NCBI GenBank assembly: GCA_017643305.1
Contig: JAEPNQ010000034.1
Span: 1-39,618 of the forward strand
Length of the DNA: 39,618 bases
Direction of reading: 5' to 3'
Origin: Marinibacterium sp.
Lineage (GTDB): Bacteria > Pseudomonadota > Alphaproteobacteria > Rhodobacterales > Rhodobacteraceae
The notes under the pieces are model-generated. The model did not search any database, had not been told where the DNA came from, and was given only the letters and a program-made list of their open reading frames with translations. Position 1 is the stretch's first letter. The number at the start of each line of letters is the position of its first letter. A program made the position numbers and the translations under genes. Below are positions 16,346-24,524 of this stretch, piece by piece.

Positions 16346-16535
16346 AGCACCGGTTTGCCGGTGTTAGCGATCCGCTTCACCAGCTTCAGCCGGTGGAGGG
16401 CAATCCGGGAGTGGCGGGTCCATGGCCCAGCCTCAGCAACTAGGGCAGATCCGCCTTCGGCTCAATGCAGAACCGGCAGGGCATATTGGTATAGAGCGTC
16501 ACCAGCAGGCGTCGCACCCTTTGAAACAGTGGCCG
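16346..16535 (-). pseudogene. Possible gene remnant between ytoQ and the hydrolase
   Basis: The minus strand has two protein-like fragments in different frames. One reads TLYTNMPCRFCIEPKADLP and stops; its PCxxC and LYT context resembles the zinc site of cytidine/guanine deaminases, but the glutamate half of that site is absent. The other reads GPWTRHSRIALHRLKLVKR and ends about 15 residues later in a stop. They do not join without at least one frame change. I treat this as a degraded coding segment of unknown origin. Confidence 0.3.
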
Positions 16536-17327
16536 TCAAGTGCCAGTCAACAGGCGCACCAACGTACTTTCGGGGTCGCGCAACGCGTCGATCACATCGA
16601 AATGGTGCTTTGCGGGGGCAATGCACATGTCGATATCCCACGCTTCACTCAACCACCTGGCCTGATCCAGAAAGGCCGGGCGTTCATCCGCCCCGACCCA
16701 GACAGCGGCGCGCGCCGGGTGCCGGTCGGTGGTGAGGATCGGGCTTTCTGCCGCTGCCGTTTCCGGCGTGAGCTGGAAGTCATCATTCATCGAGGTCTGC
16801 AGGAACGGCCGCAGATCCGACAAAGGCGAGATCGACACAACAGTGTCTAGCCGCCGGGCGACATCATAAGGCAAAACCTGCGGGTCCAGCATACGGGCAA
16901 CCAAATGCCCCCCCGCACTGTGCCCGGTGAGCGAAATCGGCCCACGTGTCCGGGCGGCGATCGCCTGCACAGCGGCAGAAATCTGACAGGTGATATCAGT
17001 GATCCTGACGTTAGGGCACAAATCATAGCTGGGCATCGCGACCGCCCAGCCCCGCGCCAGCGCGGCAGATGCGAAATGTGACCATGTGGAGCGGTCGAAC
17101 ATCCGCCAATAGCCGCCATGTACAAACACCAGCGTGCCGTGTGGTGTGTCGTCTGGCGTGAACAGATCAAACCCATTGCGTGGCCCGGATCCATAGGCCA
17201 ACCCCAGCTGCGCCCGATTCCCCAGCGCCTGCCGGAACGCGGCAGCGGCAGCATCCCATCGCGGCGGAAAATCATCTGCACCATCTATGTAGGTGCGATT
17301 TGCGTAGGCATCGTCAAGATTTGTCAC
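16536..17327 (-). CDS. Alpha/beta hydrolase, kynurenine formamidase-like
   Basis: 263-residue cytoplasmic hydrolase. The oxyanion-hole motif HGGYWRMFDRS, the nucleophile elbow GHSAGGHL, an aspartate in VGADERPAF and the catalytic histidine in AKHHFDVIDAL form a complete triad in the right order. The HGGYW motif and length are those of the esterase-type kynurenine formamidases (AFMID-like), which convert N-formylkynurenine to kynurenine; other carboxylesterases share them. The start is GTG at 17327, with GAGGGG 9 bp upstream. It is divergent from the semialdehyde dehydrogenase gene. No other kynurenine-pathway gene is in the window, so the specific reaction is tentative. Confidence 0.83.
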   Translation of the reverse strand: MTNLDDAYANRTYIDGADDFPPRWDAAAAAFRQALGNRAQLGLAYGSGPRNGFDLFTPDDTPHGTLVFVHGGYWRMFDRSTWSHFASAALARGWAVAMPSYDLCPNVRITDITCQISAAVQAIAARTRGPISLTGHSAGGHLVARMLDPQVLPYDVARRLDTVVSISPLSDLRPFLQTSMNDDFQLTPETAAAESPILTTDRHPARAAVWVGADERPAFLDQARWLSEAWDIDMCIAPAKHHFDVIDALRDPESTLVRLLTGT

Positions 17328-17342
17328 CAGATTACACCCCTC

Positions 17343-17371
17343 TTGGACCTAGACAAACCCTGCCCTAACTG
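17343..17371 (+). promoter_or_regulatory. Possible gabD promoter
   Basis: TTGGAC (17343-17348) and TAACTG (17366-17371) are separated by 17 bp, upstream of the gabD ribosome binding site AGGGGAGG. Each box matches the consensus only moderately, so this is a candidate. Confidence 0.35.
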
Positions 17372-17412
17372 GTTTGCCTCTGCGAGAGGATTTTTCAGGG
17401 GAGGCTTTGGCC

Positions 17413-18888
17413 ATGCTCGACGCGACAACCGATCTCAAGGCGCTGCTCAAGGACCCGTCACTGTTGGTGACCGGCGGATATATCAACGGCCAGTGGGTTG
17501 AAGGTAAAAACGGAACCTTTGCCGTCACCAACCCGGCCCGGGGTGATGTGGTGGCCGAAGTAGCCGACCTGAGCCGCGCACAGGCAGCCGAAGCCATTGC
17601 GGCAGCGCAAGCCGCACAGAAAGAATGGGCGGCAATGACTGGCAAGGAACGCGCTGCCATTCTGCGCCGTTGGTTCGACCTGATGATGGAAAACGCACAG
17701 GACCTGGGTACGATCCTGACCGCCGAACAAGGCAAGCCACTGGCCGAAGCCGTGGGCGAGATTGGCTACGGCGCATCGTTTGTGGAGTTCTTCGCGGAAG
17801 AGGCCAAACGCGTGTATGGTGAAACCATTCCCGGCCACCAGCGCGACAAACGCATCATGGTCATGAAACAGCCCATCGGCGTGGCTGCATCAATCACGCC
17901 ATGGAATTTCCCCAACGCGATGATCACGCGTAAAGCCGCCCCGGCGCTGGCTGTTGGCTGTGCCTTTGTCGCGCGCCCGGCCAAAGAAACGCCGCTGTCG
18001 GCTCTGGTACTGGCAGAACTGGCCACGCGCGCGGGCATCCCTGCCGGTGTGTTCAATGTGGTGCCATCCAGCCGGTCCAGCGAAATTGGCAAGGAATTCT
18101 GCGAAAATCCCAGTGTGCGCAAACTGACCTTTACCGGATCTACCGAGGTGGGGCGCATCCTGCTGAAGCAGGCCGCCGACCAGGTGCTGAAATGTTCCAT
18201 GGAACTAGGCGGCAACGCGCCATTCATTGTTTTCGACGATGCCGATCTGGATGCCGCCGTTGAAGGCGCGATGTTGTGCAAGTTCCGCAACAACGGCCAG
18301 ACCTGTGTCTGCGCCAACCGCATCTACGTGCAGGCCGGTGTCTATGATGAATTCGCGGCAAAACTGAAGGTAGCCGTGGAGAACCTGAAGGTCGGCGACG
18401 GGTTGGCCGATGGCGTGACCACCGGACCGCTGATCAACGCGGATGCGGTCGAAAAGGTCGTAGAGCATATGCAAGACGTGGTTGCCAAAGGTGGCGCGGT
18501 TCTGACCGGGGGCAACCCGCATGATCTGGGCGGCACATTCTTTGAACCGACCATCGTAACCGGTGTGACCCAGGACATGATGGTTGCGCAGGACGAAACT
18601 TTTGGTCCGCTGGCACCGCTGTTCAAATTCGAAACTGAAGACGACGTGATCGCGATGGCGAATGACACGATCTTTGGCCTCGCTTCCTATTTCTATGCCA
18701 AGGACCTCAGCCGCGTGTACAAGGTGGCCGAGGCGCTGGAATACGGGATCGTTGGTGTGAACACCGGCATCATCTCGACCGAATTGGGTCCCTTCGGGGG
18801 CGTCAAGCAATCCGGTCTAGGCCGCGAAGGCAGCCACCATGGCATCGACGATTATCTGGAGATGAAATACGTCTGCATGTCGGTCTGA
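17413..18888 (+). CDS. gabD: NAD(P)-dependent succinate-semialdehyde dehydrogenase
   Basis: 491 residues, full length for the aldehyde dehydrogenase superfamily. It oxidises succinate semialdehyde to succinate in GABA and related degradation. Key elements are the cofactor-binding SITPWNFPNAMITRK, the Rossmann loop KLTFTGSTEVGR, the general-base glutamate in MELGGNAPFIVF and the catalytic cysteine in NNGQTCVCANRIYV. The double-cysteine TCVCANR and the surrounding pattern are typical of GabD. The ATG at 17413 is chosen because AGGGGAGG lies 8 bp upstream; an earlier in-frame ATG (17374) lacks such a site. A terminator follows. GabD is the best-supported name, but related semialdehydes cannot be excluded. 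Confidence 0.92.
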   Translation: MLDATTDLKALLKDPSLLVTGGYINGQWVEGKNGTFAVTNPARGDVVAEVADLSRAQAAEAIAAAQAAQKEWAAMTGKERAAILRRWFDLMMENAQDLGTILTAEQGKPLAEAVGEIGYGASFVEFFAEEAKRVYGETIPGHQRDKRIMVMKQPIGVAASITPWNFPNAMITRKAAPALAVGCAFVARPAKETPLSALVLAELATRAGIPAGVFNVVPSSRSSEIGKEFCENPSVRKLTFTGSTEVGRILLKQAADQVLKCSMELGGNAPFIVFDDADLDAAVEGAMLCKFRNNGQTCVCANRIYVQAGVYDEFAAKLKVAVENLKVGDGLADGVTTGPLINADAVEKVVEHMQDVVAKGGAVLTGGNPHDLGGTFFEPTIVTGVTQDMMVAQDETFGPLAPLFKFETEDDVIAMANDTIFGLASYFYAKDLSRVYKVAEALEYGIVGVNTGIISTELGPFGGVKQSGLGREGSHHGIDDYLEMKYVCMSV

Positions 18889-18910
18889 TCCGTTAAGTGA
18901 TATTTGTTAA

Positions 18911-18942
18911 GGGGCGCGGTCCGGTGGGTCGCTCCCCTTTTC
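18911..18942 (+). terminator. Rho-independent terminator after gabD
   Basis: GGGGCGCG (18911-18918) pairs with CGCTCCCC (18930-18937) with one mismatch, around an 11-nt loop, and is followed by TTTT. It lies 22 bp after the gabD stop, in the gap before the next gene in the same direction. Confidence 0.6.
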
Positions 18943-18979
18943 TGTGCCGGCCGTGCGGCCTTTGATTGGAGGCACCACC

Positions 18980-20020
18980 ATGACCAAAATGAACGCCCTG
19001 TTGCTGCGGAATGATGGGTTTGCCAAAACAGTGCAGGCCATCGGCAACCGGCTGGAAGCCCCGCAGGAACACCTGCGCTACGGCACCGTGCCCCGCCCGA
19101 CCCCTGGCAAGGGGCAAATTCTGATCCAGGTGCGCCGCGCGGCGGTGAACCCGTCTGACGTGGCCTTTGTGCAGGGATTTTACGGCCAACCGCGGCGTGA
19201 AGGCGTGTCCGCTGGCTTTGAAGGCGTTGGCAAGGTTGTCATTGCTGGTCCGGGGTTGATGGGCCGGTTTCTGGTCGGGCGCGACGTCGGATTTTACGTA
19301 ACGCCTGATGGCTCCGGCTCCTGGGGGGAATACGCAGTTACGCAGGCCAGTGTGGCCCTGCCGTTGAAGAAGGGCGTGGCCGATCGCGATGCGGCAGGTT
19401 TGATCGTGAACCCATTGACCGCTGCCGCAATGCTGGAGATGGTCAAGCCGGGCGATGCGTTTGTGTTTTCCGCAGCGGCCAGCCAGTTGGGCAAACTGGT
19501 GGCAGCGCTGGCCAAGGATCAGGGTAAAAAGATGATCGCGCTGGTGCGTCGGGACGAACCGGTTGCCACGCTCCAGTCGCTCGGCGCAGCTCATGTGCTG
19601 AACGAAACCTCCGACAGTTATGCCACCGATCTGGCGGCGGTTCTGGAACGGGAACAGCCCATGATCTTTCTGGATGCGGTTGCGGGCACGTCCAGCGCGG
19701 TTGTGTTCAAGGCCATGGGACCGCGCGCCCGCTGGGTTGTGTATGGGCGCCTCGATTCCACGCCGATGGAAGTGATTGAGCCCGGTGAGTTGATCTTTAT
19801 GATGAAACAGATCGAAGGCTATTGGACAACCGAATGGTCGCGCCGTACGTCTTTCCTGCGCAAGATGCGGGTGTTTGGCGAGGTTCAGAACAGATTTCGC
19901 GATAGCCGATGGACCACGGATGTGTCGGCAGAGCTACCGCTGGAACATGCCATCGAACGGCTCCCGCAAGCTATGGCGCAACCTGATGGCAAGGTGCAGA
20001 TCGTCATGCCCGGGGGCTGA
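18980..20020 (+). CDS. Zinc-independent MDR-family oxidoreductase (quinone reductase-like)
   Basis: 346 residues of the medium-chain dehydrogenase/reductase superfamily. The GroES-like N-domain carries VRRAAVNPSDVAFVQGFYG and AGFEGVGKVV, as in quinone oxidoreductases and trans-2-enoyl-CoA reductases. The nucleotide-binding region is unusual: where MDR proteins have a GxGxxG or AxxGxxG loop, this one has FSAAASQLGKLVAALAKDQG. The structural-zinc cysteines are absent. The ATG at 18980 follows GGAGG by 8 bp. The last 17 bp overlap the 3' end of the convergent MFS exporter gene. The substrate is unknown. Confidence 0.82.
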   Translation: MTKMNALLLRNDGFAKTVQAIGNRLEAPQEHLRYGTVPRPTPGKGQILIQVRRAAVNPSDVAFVQGFYGQPRREGVSAGFEGVGKVVIAGPGLMGRFLVGRDVGFYVTPDGSGSWGEYAVTQASVALPLKKGVADRDAAGLIVNPLTAAAMLEMVKPGDAFVFSAAASQLGKLVAALAKDQGKKMIALVRRDEPVATLQSLGAAHVLNETSDSYATDLAAVLEREQPMIFLDAVAGTSSAVVFKAMGPRARWVVYGRLDSTPMEVIEPGELIFMMKQIEGYWTTEWSRRTSFLRKMRVFGEVQNRFRDSRWTTDVSAELPLEHAIERLPQAMAQPDGKVQIVMPGG

Positions 20021-21218
20021 GCGCCACGCGCGCCTCTTGCCGGTCAACGGCCCAGACATAGAGCGCTGCGGCCAACCCGCCCAGCGCCGCGCTAAGCATC
20101 AGAACCAAGGCTAGCCAGGCTCCATTTTCCGGTGTCAGCAGCAGGCCGGGTAATGGGGTCAGGACCGCCCCGCCCGCCACGATCAGAGCACCTGACAGAC
20201 CAGACGCGCTGCCTGCCAGATGCGGGCGAATGGCCAAAGCGCCCGCGCGTGCGTTCGGCACAGTCAACCCGTTGCCCAGCCCAGCAGCAATGCCACCTGC
20301 GAAATAGACCACTGGATGACTGTCCCACAGCAGCAGAACCAGCAGCGCGATCAGCACGCCAACAAAGGCCACGATCCGGCCGGCAAAGATCATCCGCAAA
20401 GGACCCATCCGCTCCGAATACTGGCCGGACAGGAAGCTCCCGACAAAGAAGCCCCCAGTGATTGATCCGATGCCTAAGCCAACGATGGTTGGCGACAGGT
20501 GGAACACTTCCACCGCCACCAGGGGGGTGGACGACACGAACAGGTAAAACGCCCCAACGCCAAAGGCAGCGCAGATAGAATAACCCCAGAACCGCCGTGA
20601 CCGGAACAGCTCAGGATAAGCTCGCAATTGGGCGGTGAACGTGTCGGCAGGTGCCGGGTTGGTTTCACCCAGATCCACCCAGGTCAGCCACAGCAAAGCC
20701 CCACCCAATCCGGCATACAGCCAGAACCCAGACCGCCAGCCAAAGAACTGGTCCAGCGCACCGCCGAGCATTGGGGCCAGCATGGGTGCCACGGCCATTG
20801 CCATGCCGACATAGCCCATCAGCGAGGCCGCATGCGATCTGTCGGCTGTGTCAGAGATAATGGCAGACGCCAGGGCGGACCCCGCGATGATCCCCGCCTG
20901 CACCAAGCGCGCGGCGAGGAAGATCCAGATGGACTGCGCCAGGGCGGCACAGATGGAGGCCAGCACAAACAGCACGAGACACCCAAGCAACACTGGCCGC
21001 CTGCCATACCGGTCTGCGACCGGGCCAAGGATGATCTGCAAGACCGCCGTCACCGCCAGATAGCCCGAGATCGAAATGCTGGCTAAAAGGTAGCTGGACT
21101 CGAAATCGCGCGCGATATGCGCCAGTGACGGCAGGAACATATTCAGCGACAGCACAGAAACCGCCGTCAGCAGAATGAGCGTCGTCAGATGGGGCGGGGT
21201 GTTTGAGGGGCGGAACAT
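20004..21218 (-). CDS. Bcr/CflA-type multidrug MFS exporter
   Basis: A 404-residue, 12-helix major facilitator of the drug:proton antiporter (12-TMS, Bcr/CflA) group. The helix 2-3 motif reads GPVADRYGRRPVLLGCLVLF. The helix 1 start LTTLILLTAVSVLSLNMFLPSL is typical, and antiporter motif C is present in MGYVGMAMAVAPMLAPMLGG. The ATG at 21218 is preferred over an upstream ATG (21281) that would add 21 polar residues. It is divergent from the sigma factor gene and its 3' end overlaps the convergent oxidoreductase gene by 17 bp. Substrate not predictable. Confidence 0.88.
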   Translation of the reverse strand: MFRPSNTPPHLTTLILLTAVSVLSLNMFLPSLAHIARDFESSYLLASISISGYLAVTAVLQIILGPVADRYGRRPVLLGCLVLFVLASICAALAQSIWIFLAARLVQAGIIAGSALASAIISDTADRSHAASLMGYVGMAMAVAPMLAPMLGGALDQFFGWRSGFWLYAGLGGALLWLTWVDLGETNPAPADTFTAQLRAYPELFRSRRFWGYSICAAFGVGAFYLFVSSTPLVAVEVFHLSPTIVGLGIGSITGGFFVGSFLSGQYSERMGPLRMIFAGRIVAFVGVLIALLVLLLWDSHPVVYFAGGIAAGLGNGLTVPNARAGALAIRPHLAGSASGLSGALIVAGGAVLTPLPGLLLTPENGAWLALVLMLSAALGGLAAALYVWAVDRQEARVALSPRA

Positions 21219-21345
21219 CTTGGGGCCGGAAATGAGGTTGGCCCGCCGACCAGAACTGCTTTGCCACGGGAAGGCAAGCAAACCTCACCGAAATTTTTTG
21301 GTATCCTGCCAAGGATTGACCCAGCGACTGCGTCCTATTCTTGTA

Positions 21346-21888
21346 ATGGATATGATGGCAACCGACGAAAGCCTGGCAAAGCTAGCGGCAGACGGCGACG
21401 CTGCGGCGTTTTCGGTTTTGTTGGAGCGCCGGTATGACCAGCTGTTTGCTCTGTGCTTTCGGTTGACCGGATCACGGGCAGAGGCCGAAGATCTGACGCA
21501 GGATATATGCGCCGACTTGCCCAAGCGGCTGGCCGGGTACCGGGCGGATGCACGGTTCATGACATGGCTCTACCGTGTGGCAGTGAATGCCGCGCATGAC
21601 CGGCGCAGGCGGCAGGCCAGCCATGCCAGAGCCGCCGATGGCTGGGGCGACTGGGAGATGTCGCGACGGACGGCTGAAGCGGAAACCGCCGCGCAAGTCG
21701 ATTGGTTGACTGCAGCCATGCGCGCCCTGCCCGATGACCTTCGGGATACTTTGGCGCTGGTGCTGGATGACATGACACATGCGCAAGCTGGCTAGGTTCT
21801 GGGCGTGAGCGAAGGCACAATCAGTTGGCGGGTGTCCGAGGCCCGCAAGCATCTGCGGCGGATCCGAGAAGAGGAGGACAGGGCATGA
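21346..21888 (+). pseudogene. ECF-type sigma factor interrupted by an in-frame amber codon
   Basis: The frame encodes sigma region 2 (LLERRYDQLFALCFRLTGS, then AEAEDLTQDI and TWLYRVAVNAAHDRRRR) and region 4 up to TLALVLDDMTHAQAG. There a TAG at 21793-21795 interrupts it. Reading through, the same frame continues VLGVSEGTISWRVSEARKHL to a TGA at 21886-21888 that overlaps the vWA gene start by ATGA. The codon expected at the stop is GAG (Glu), one base away. The interruption removes the region 4.2 recognition helix, so the truncated 149-residue product should not recognise -35 elements. The start could be any of three nearby ATGs (21346, 21352, 21355). Real mutation, sequencing error and suppression are all possible. 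Confidence 0.85.
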
Positions 21889-23801
21889 CCGATGATCTCG
21901 ATGACCTGAAGGCCGCCCTATACGCAGCCACCCCTACGCCGGATGCCGACCGCAAGGCGGAAAACATCACAATGGCGCAGAAAAATTTTGCAGACCTCCA
22001 AGGATTGCGCGTGGGCGAACGTCCTACTTCCGATCGCCCGAGTTCGGGCCTGTGGAGAGGAGTTTCTGCCATGATCACTGCAATGTCTTCGCGCGGCGGG
22101 TTGGTTGCCACAACCGCACTGATCGCTGTGACTTTTGTCGCCCTTGGGCCGGGGAGCGATCTGTTGCGTCCAACCAGCCTGATCCGCGCACCGGAACCAC
22201 AGCCTGCGACTGCAACGCCAGTGGAGGCCAAGCGCGCCGCGCCGCGCATGGCGCAGACGGAGGCTGACATGGCGATGGCCCCAGCCACTGCCCCGGCGGC
22301 AGACCAAATGGCGAGGGGGGAACGCGCGTCTCCGGTTGGGGGTATCGCGGCACCGGAAGCGCCCGCGTTGATGGCCGCACCCAATGACCGGATCACTGCG
22401 CAGGAAGAAAATACCGAAGCCTACGCCAATGCCGCGCCCAACCCCGTGCATGTGGTGGCCGAAGAACCGGTTTCGACCTTTTCGATTGATGTCGATACTG
22501 CATCTTACGCTGTCGTGCGCAATTCATTGAAACAGGGATACCTTCCCAACCCCGATGCCGTACGGGTTGAGGAGATGGTGAATTATTTCCCCTACGCTTA
22601 TCCTGCGCCCGCAGGAGACGCACCATTCCAGACCGCCGTGTCGGTCGTGCAGACCCCATGGAACCCGGGCACGCAGCTGGTGCATATCGGCATTCAGGGA
22701 GCCCTGCCCGCGGTGGAGGATCGCCCACCACTGGACCTGGTGTTCCTGATCGATACGTCCGGATCTATGAACCATGCCAGCAAGCTGCCCCTCCTAAAGC
22801 AGAGCTTGGCGTTGATGCTGGGCCAATTGCGACCCACGGATCAGGTGGCCATCGTGACCTATGCGGGGTCCGCCGGTCAGGTTCTGGAACCCACTGCCGC
22901 ATCTGACCGCGAAGTGATCCTATCCGCTTTGAACCGGCTGGATGCGGGCGGGTCCACCGCCGGGCAGGCTGGGCTGCAGCAGGCCTATGCAGTTGCTCGG
23001 GACATGACGGAAGATGGCGACGTCAGCCGGGTCATTCTGGCGACCGACGGGGATTTCAATGTAGGTCTGTCAGACCCTGAGGAGCTGAAAAACTACATCG
23101 CGCAGGAACGTGACAGCGGCACTTACCTCTCCGTGCTGGGCTTCGGCCGGGGCAATCTGGACGATGCCACGATGCAGGCGTTGGCACAAAACGGGGATGG
23201 TACGGCTGCTTATATCGACACGCTGTCCGAGGCGCAGAAGGTGCTGGTAGATCAGTTGACCGGCGTACTGTTCCCGATTGCGGATGACGTGAAGATCCAG
23301 GTGGAGTTCAACCCCGCACAGGTCGCCGAGTACCGGCTGATCGGGTACGAAACCCGCATCCTGCGCCGCGAGGACTTCAAAAACGACAAGGTCGATACGG
23401 GTGAGATTGGCGCGGGCCATTCAGTGACAGCGTTGTATGAAATCACACCCGTGGGCTCCGACGCGCGGCTGACCGATCCGCTGCGGTATGGCACCCGGCA
23501 AACGGTGGACGGGTCGGACGAGCTGGGCTTCCTGCGGCTGCGCTACAAGGCCCCCGGCGAAACCGGCAGCAGCCTTATTGAAACGCCAATCACAGCTGAC
23601 CTGCCTGGGATGGCAGATACTGGGTTTGCGGCAGCGATTGCGGGCTTTGGCCAGTTGCTGCGCGATGACAGTTACCTTGGTGATTGGAGCTGGGGCGATG
23701 CCATTGCTTTGGCCAACCAGCACCGGGGGGCGGATCCTTATGGCTACCGCACTGAAGCCGTACAATTGATGCGGTTGGCACAGAGCCTGTCGGCGCAGTA
23801 A
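21885..23801 (+). CDS. YfbK-like von Willebrand factor A domain protein
   Basis: 638 residues, envelope-anchored. An N-terminal acidic cytoplasmic stretch (about 60 residues) is followed by one membrane helix (GLVATTALIAVTFVALGPGS) and an alanine/proline-rich linker. Next come the vWF_A N-terminal domain (FSIDVDTASYAVVRNSLKQG), the vWA domain with MIDAS motif DTSGSMNHASKL and the C-terminal DUF3520-type region. Its ATG at 21885 overlaps the sigma stop, so it was translationally coupled to the sigma gene. A cytoplasmic N-terminus, one helix and a large periplasmic part is the topology of an anti-sigma factor, so it may regulate its partner; that is inference. With the amber codon, coupling now depends on reinitiation about 90 bp downstream. 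Confidence 0.87.
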   Translation: MTDDLDDLKAALYAATPTPDADRKAENITMAQKNFADLQGLRVGERPTSDRPSSGLWRGVSAMITAMSSRGGLVATTALIAVTFVALGPGSDLLRPTSLIRAPEPQPATATPVEAKRAAPRMAQTEADMAMAPATAPAADQMARGERASPVGGIAAPEAPALMAAPNDRITAQEENTEAYANAAPNPVHVVAEEPVSTFSIDVDTASYAVVRNSLKQGYLPNPDAVRVEEMVNYFPYAYPAPAGDAPFQTAVSVVQTPWNPGTQLVHIGIQGALPAVEDRPPLDLVFLIDTSGSMNHASKLPLLKQSLALMLGQLRPTDQVAIVTYAGSAGQVLEPTAASDREVILSALNRLDAGGSTAGQAGLQQAYAVARDMTEDGDVSRVILATDGDFNVGLSDPEELKNYIAQERDSGTYLSVLGFGRGNLDDATMQALAQNGDGTAAYIDTLSEAQKVLVDQLTGVLFPIADDVKIQVEFNPAQVAEYRLIGYETRILRREDFKNDKVDTGEIGAGHSVTALYEITPVGSDARLTDPLRYGTRQTVDGSDELGFLRLRYKAPGETGSSLIETPITADLPGMADTGFAAAIAGFGQLLRDDSYLGDWSWGDAIALANQHRGADPYGYRTEAVQLMRLAQSLSAQ

Positions 23802-23807
23802 GGCGGC

Positions 23808-23839
23808 ACCGGCGCGTGACCCGTTCCCCGCGCGCCGGT
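23808..23839. terminator. Bidirectional hairpin between vWA and TetR genes
   Basis: ACCGGCGCG (23808-23816) and CGCGCCGGT (23831-23839) form a perfect 9-bp stem with a 14-nt loop between two convergent genes. There is no T-run on either side, so termination is plausible from position but not certain. Confidence 0.45.
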
Positions 23840-24432
23840 CACCCCGCCAGCAAGGCGCGCACGGTGCGGCGCAGTTCGCCTGGGTAGATATCCTGCATCT
23901 CGGCAAATTGCGCGACGCCGAACAGGCGCGACAAGGTGGGTTCAGACACCACGAAATACTTCACTGCGCCCAGCAATTGGTAGGCCACCGCCAGAGCCTG
24001 CGGTTCTGGCGCGTTGTGCCAGCGCGGGGTGGCCTGCACCATCAACACCAGATTGCGCAGGAACGGCTCTAAACACCAGTGCGCGGCTTCTTCGGCGCGC
24101 CGCTTATTGTCCAGAAGTTCCCGCATCAGCAAACGCGTGTCGTTGGGATGAGATATGGCATAGGCCGCAAACGCTTCGAAAAATGCCTCTAGCCGGTCCT
24201 GCGGGTCACCGTCCTGCACCGTAGTCGTATGTTGCGCTACGCGGGTCGCGATGGTTTCCAGCACCTTGCCGTACAGCTTTTCCTTGGTGCCGAAATGGTG
24301 GATCAGCGCCTGTTTGGTCAGGTTTAGCTCATCCGCGATGTTGGCGATGCTGACGCCGTAGAACCCGCGATCCGCGAAAAGCCGCGCGGCTATATCAACC
24401 ATCTGTTTTTTGGTATCGGACCGCTCTTTCAT
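23839..24432 (-). CDS. TetR/AcrR-family repressor
   Basis: 197 residues. The N-terminal helix-turn-helix is clear: KKQMVDIAARLFADRGFYG, then VSIANIADELNLTKQALIHHF, followed by the family tail GTKEKLYGKVLE. The C-terminal ligand domain is variable, as usual. The ATG at 24432 is chosen because it puts the HTH at residues 10-50; the longer frame runs through the operator repeats. It is divergent from the Rieske/P450 genes, and three palindromes in the shared intergenic region are the obvious operators for autoregulation and repression of the oxygenases. The inducer is probably a substrate of those oxygenases. Confidence 0.9.
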   Translation of the reverse strand: MKERSDTKKQMVDIAARLFADRGFYGVSIANIADELNLTKQALIHHFGTKEKLYGKVLETIATRVAQHTTTVQDGDPQDRLEAFFEAFAAYAISHPNDTRLLMRELLDNKRRAEEAAHWCLEPFLRNLVLMVQATPRWHNAPEPQALAVAYQLLGAVKYFVVSEPTLSRLFGVAQFAEMQDIYPGELRRTVRALLAG

Positions 24433-24453
24433 GGGATCAATATAACAAGGATC

Positions 24454-24482
24454 TTGACGGCTTACCAGTCGGTAAGTAAGAT
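24454..24482 (+). promoter_or_regulatory. Promoter of the Rieske/P450 genes with operator 1 in its spacer
   Basis: -35 TTGACG (24454-24459) and -10 TAAGAT (24477-24482) are exactly 17 bp apart. The spacer consists of one base plus the complete 16-bp palindrome CTTACCAGTCGGTAAG. A bound repressor dimer would sit between the two promoter boxes, the classical position for TetR repression. Transcription would begin near 24489, inside the second palindrome. Confidence 0.65.
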
Positions 24483-24524
24483 TACCTACCAATTGGTAAG
24501 TGTGACTACTTACCAACCGGTAAG
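24461..24524. repeat. Three TetR-type operators at 24-bp periodicity
   Basis: Three 16-bp palindromes, CTTACCAGTCGGTAAG (24461-24476), CCTACCAATTGGTAAG (24485-24500) and CTTACCAACCGGTAAG (24509-24524), share TACC-N4-GGTA arms and are separated by two 8-bp spacers. Two have perfect TTACC/GGTAA arms; the middle one has one arm change but a perfect TACCAATTGGTA core. Regular spacing and position beside a tetR gene make them operators with good confidence. Confidence 0.8.
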
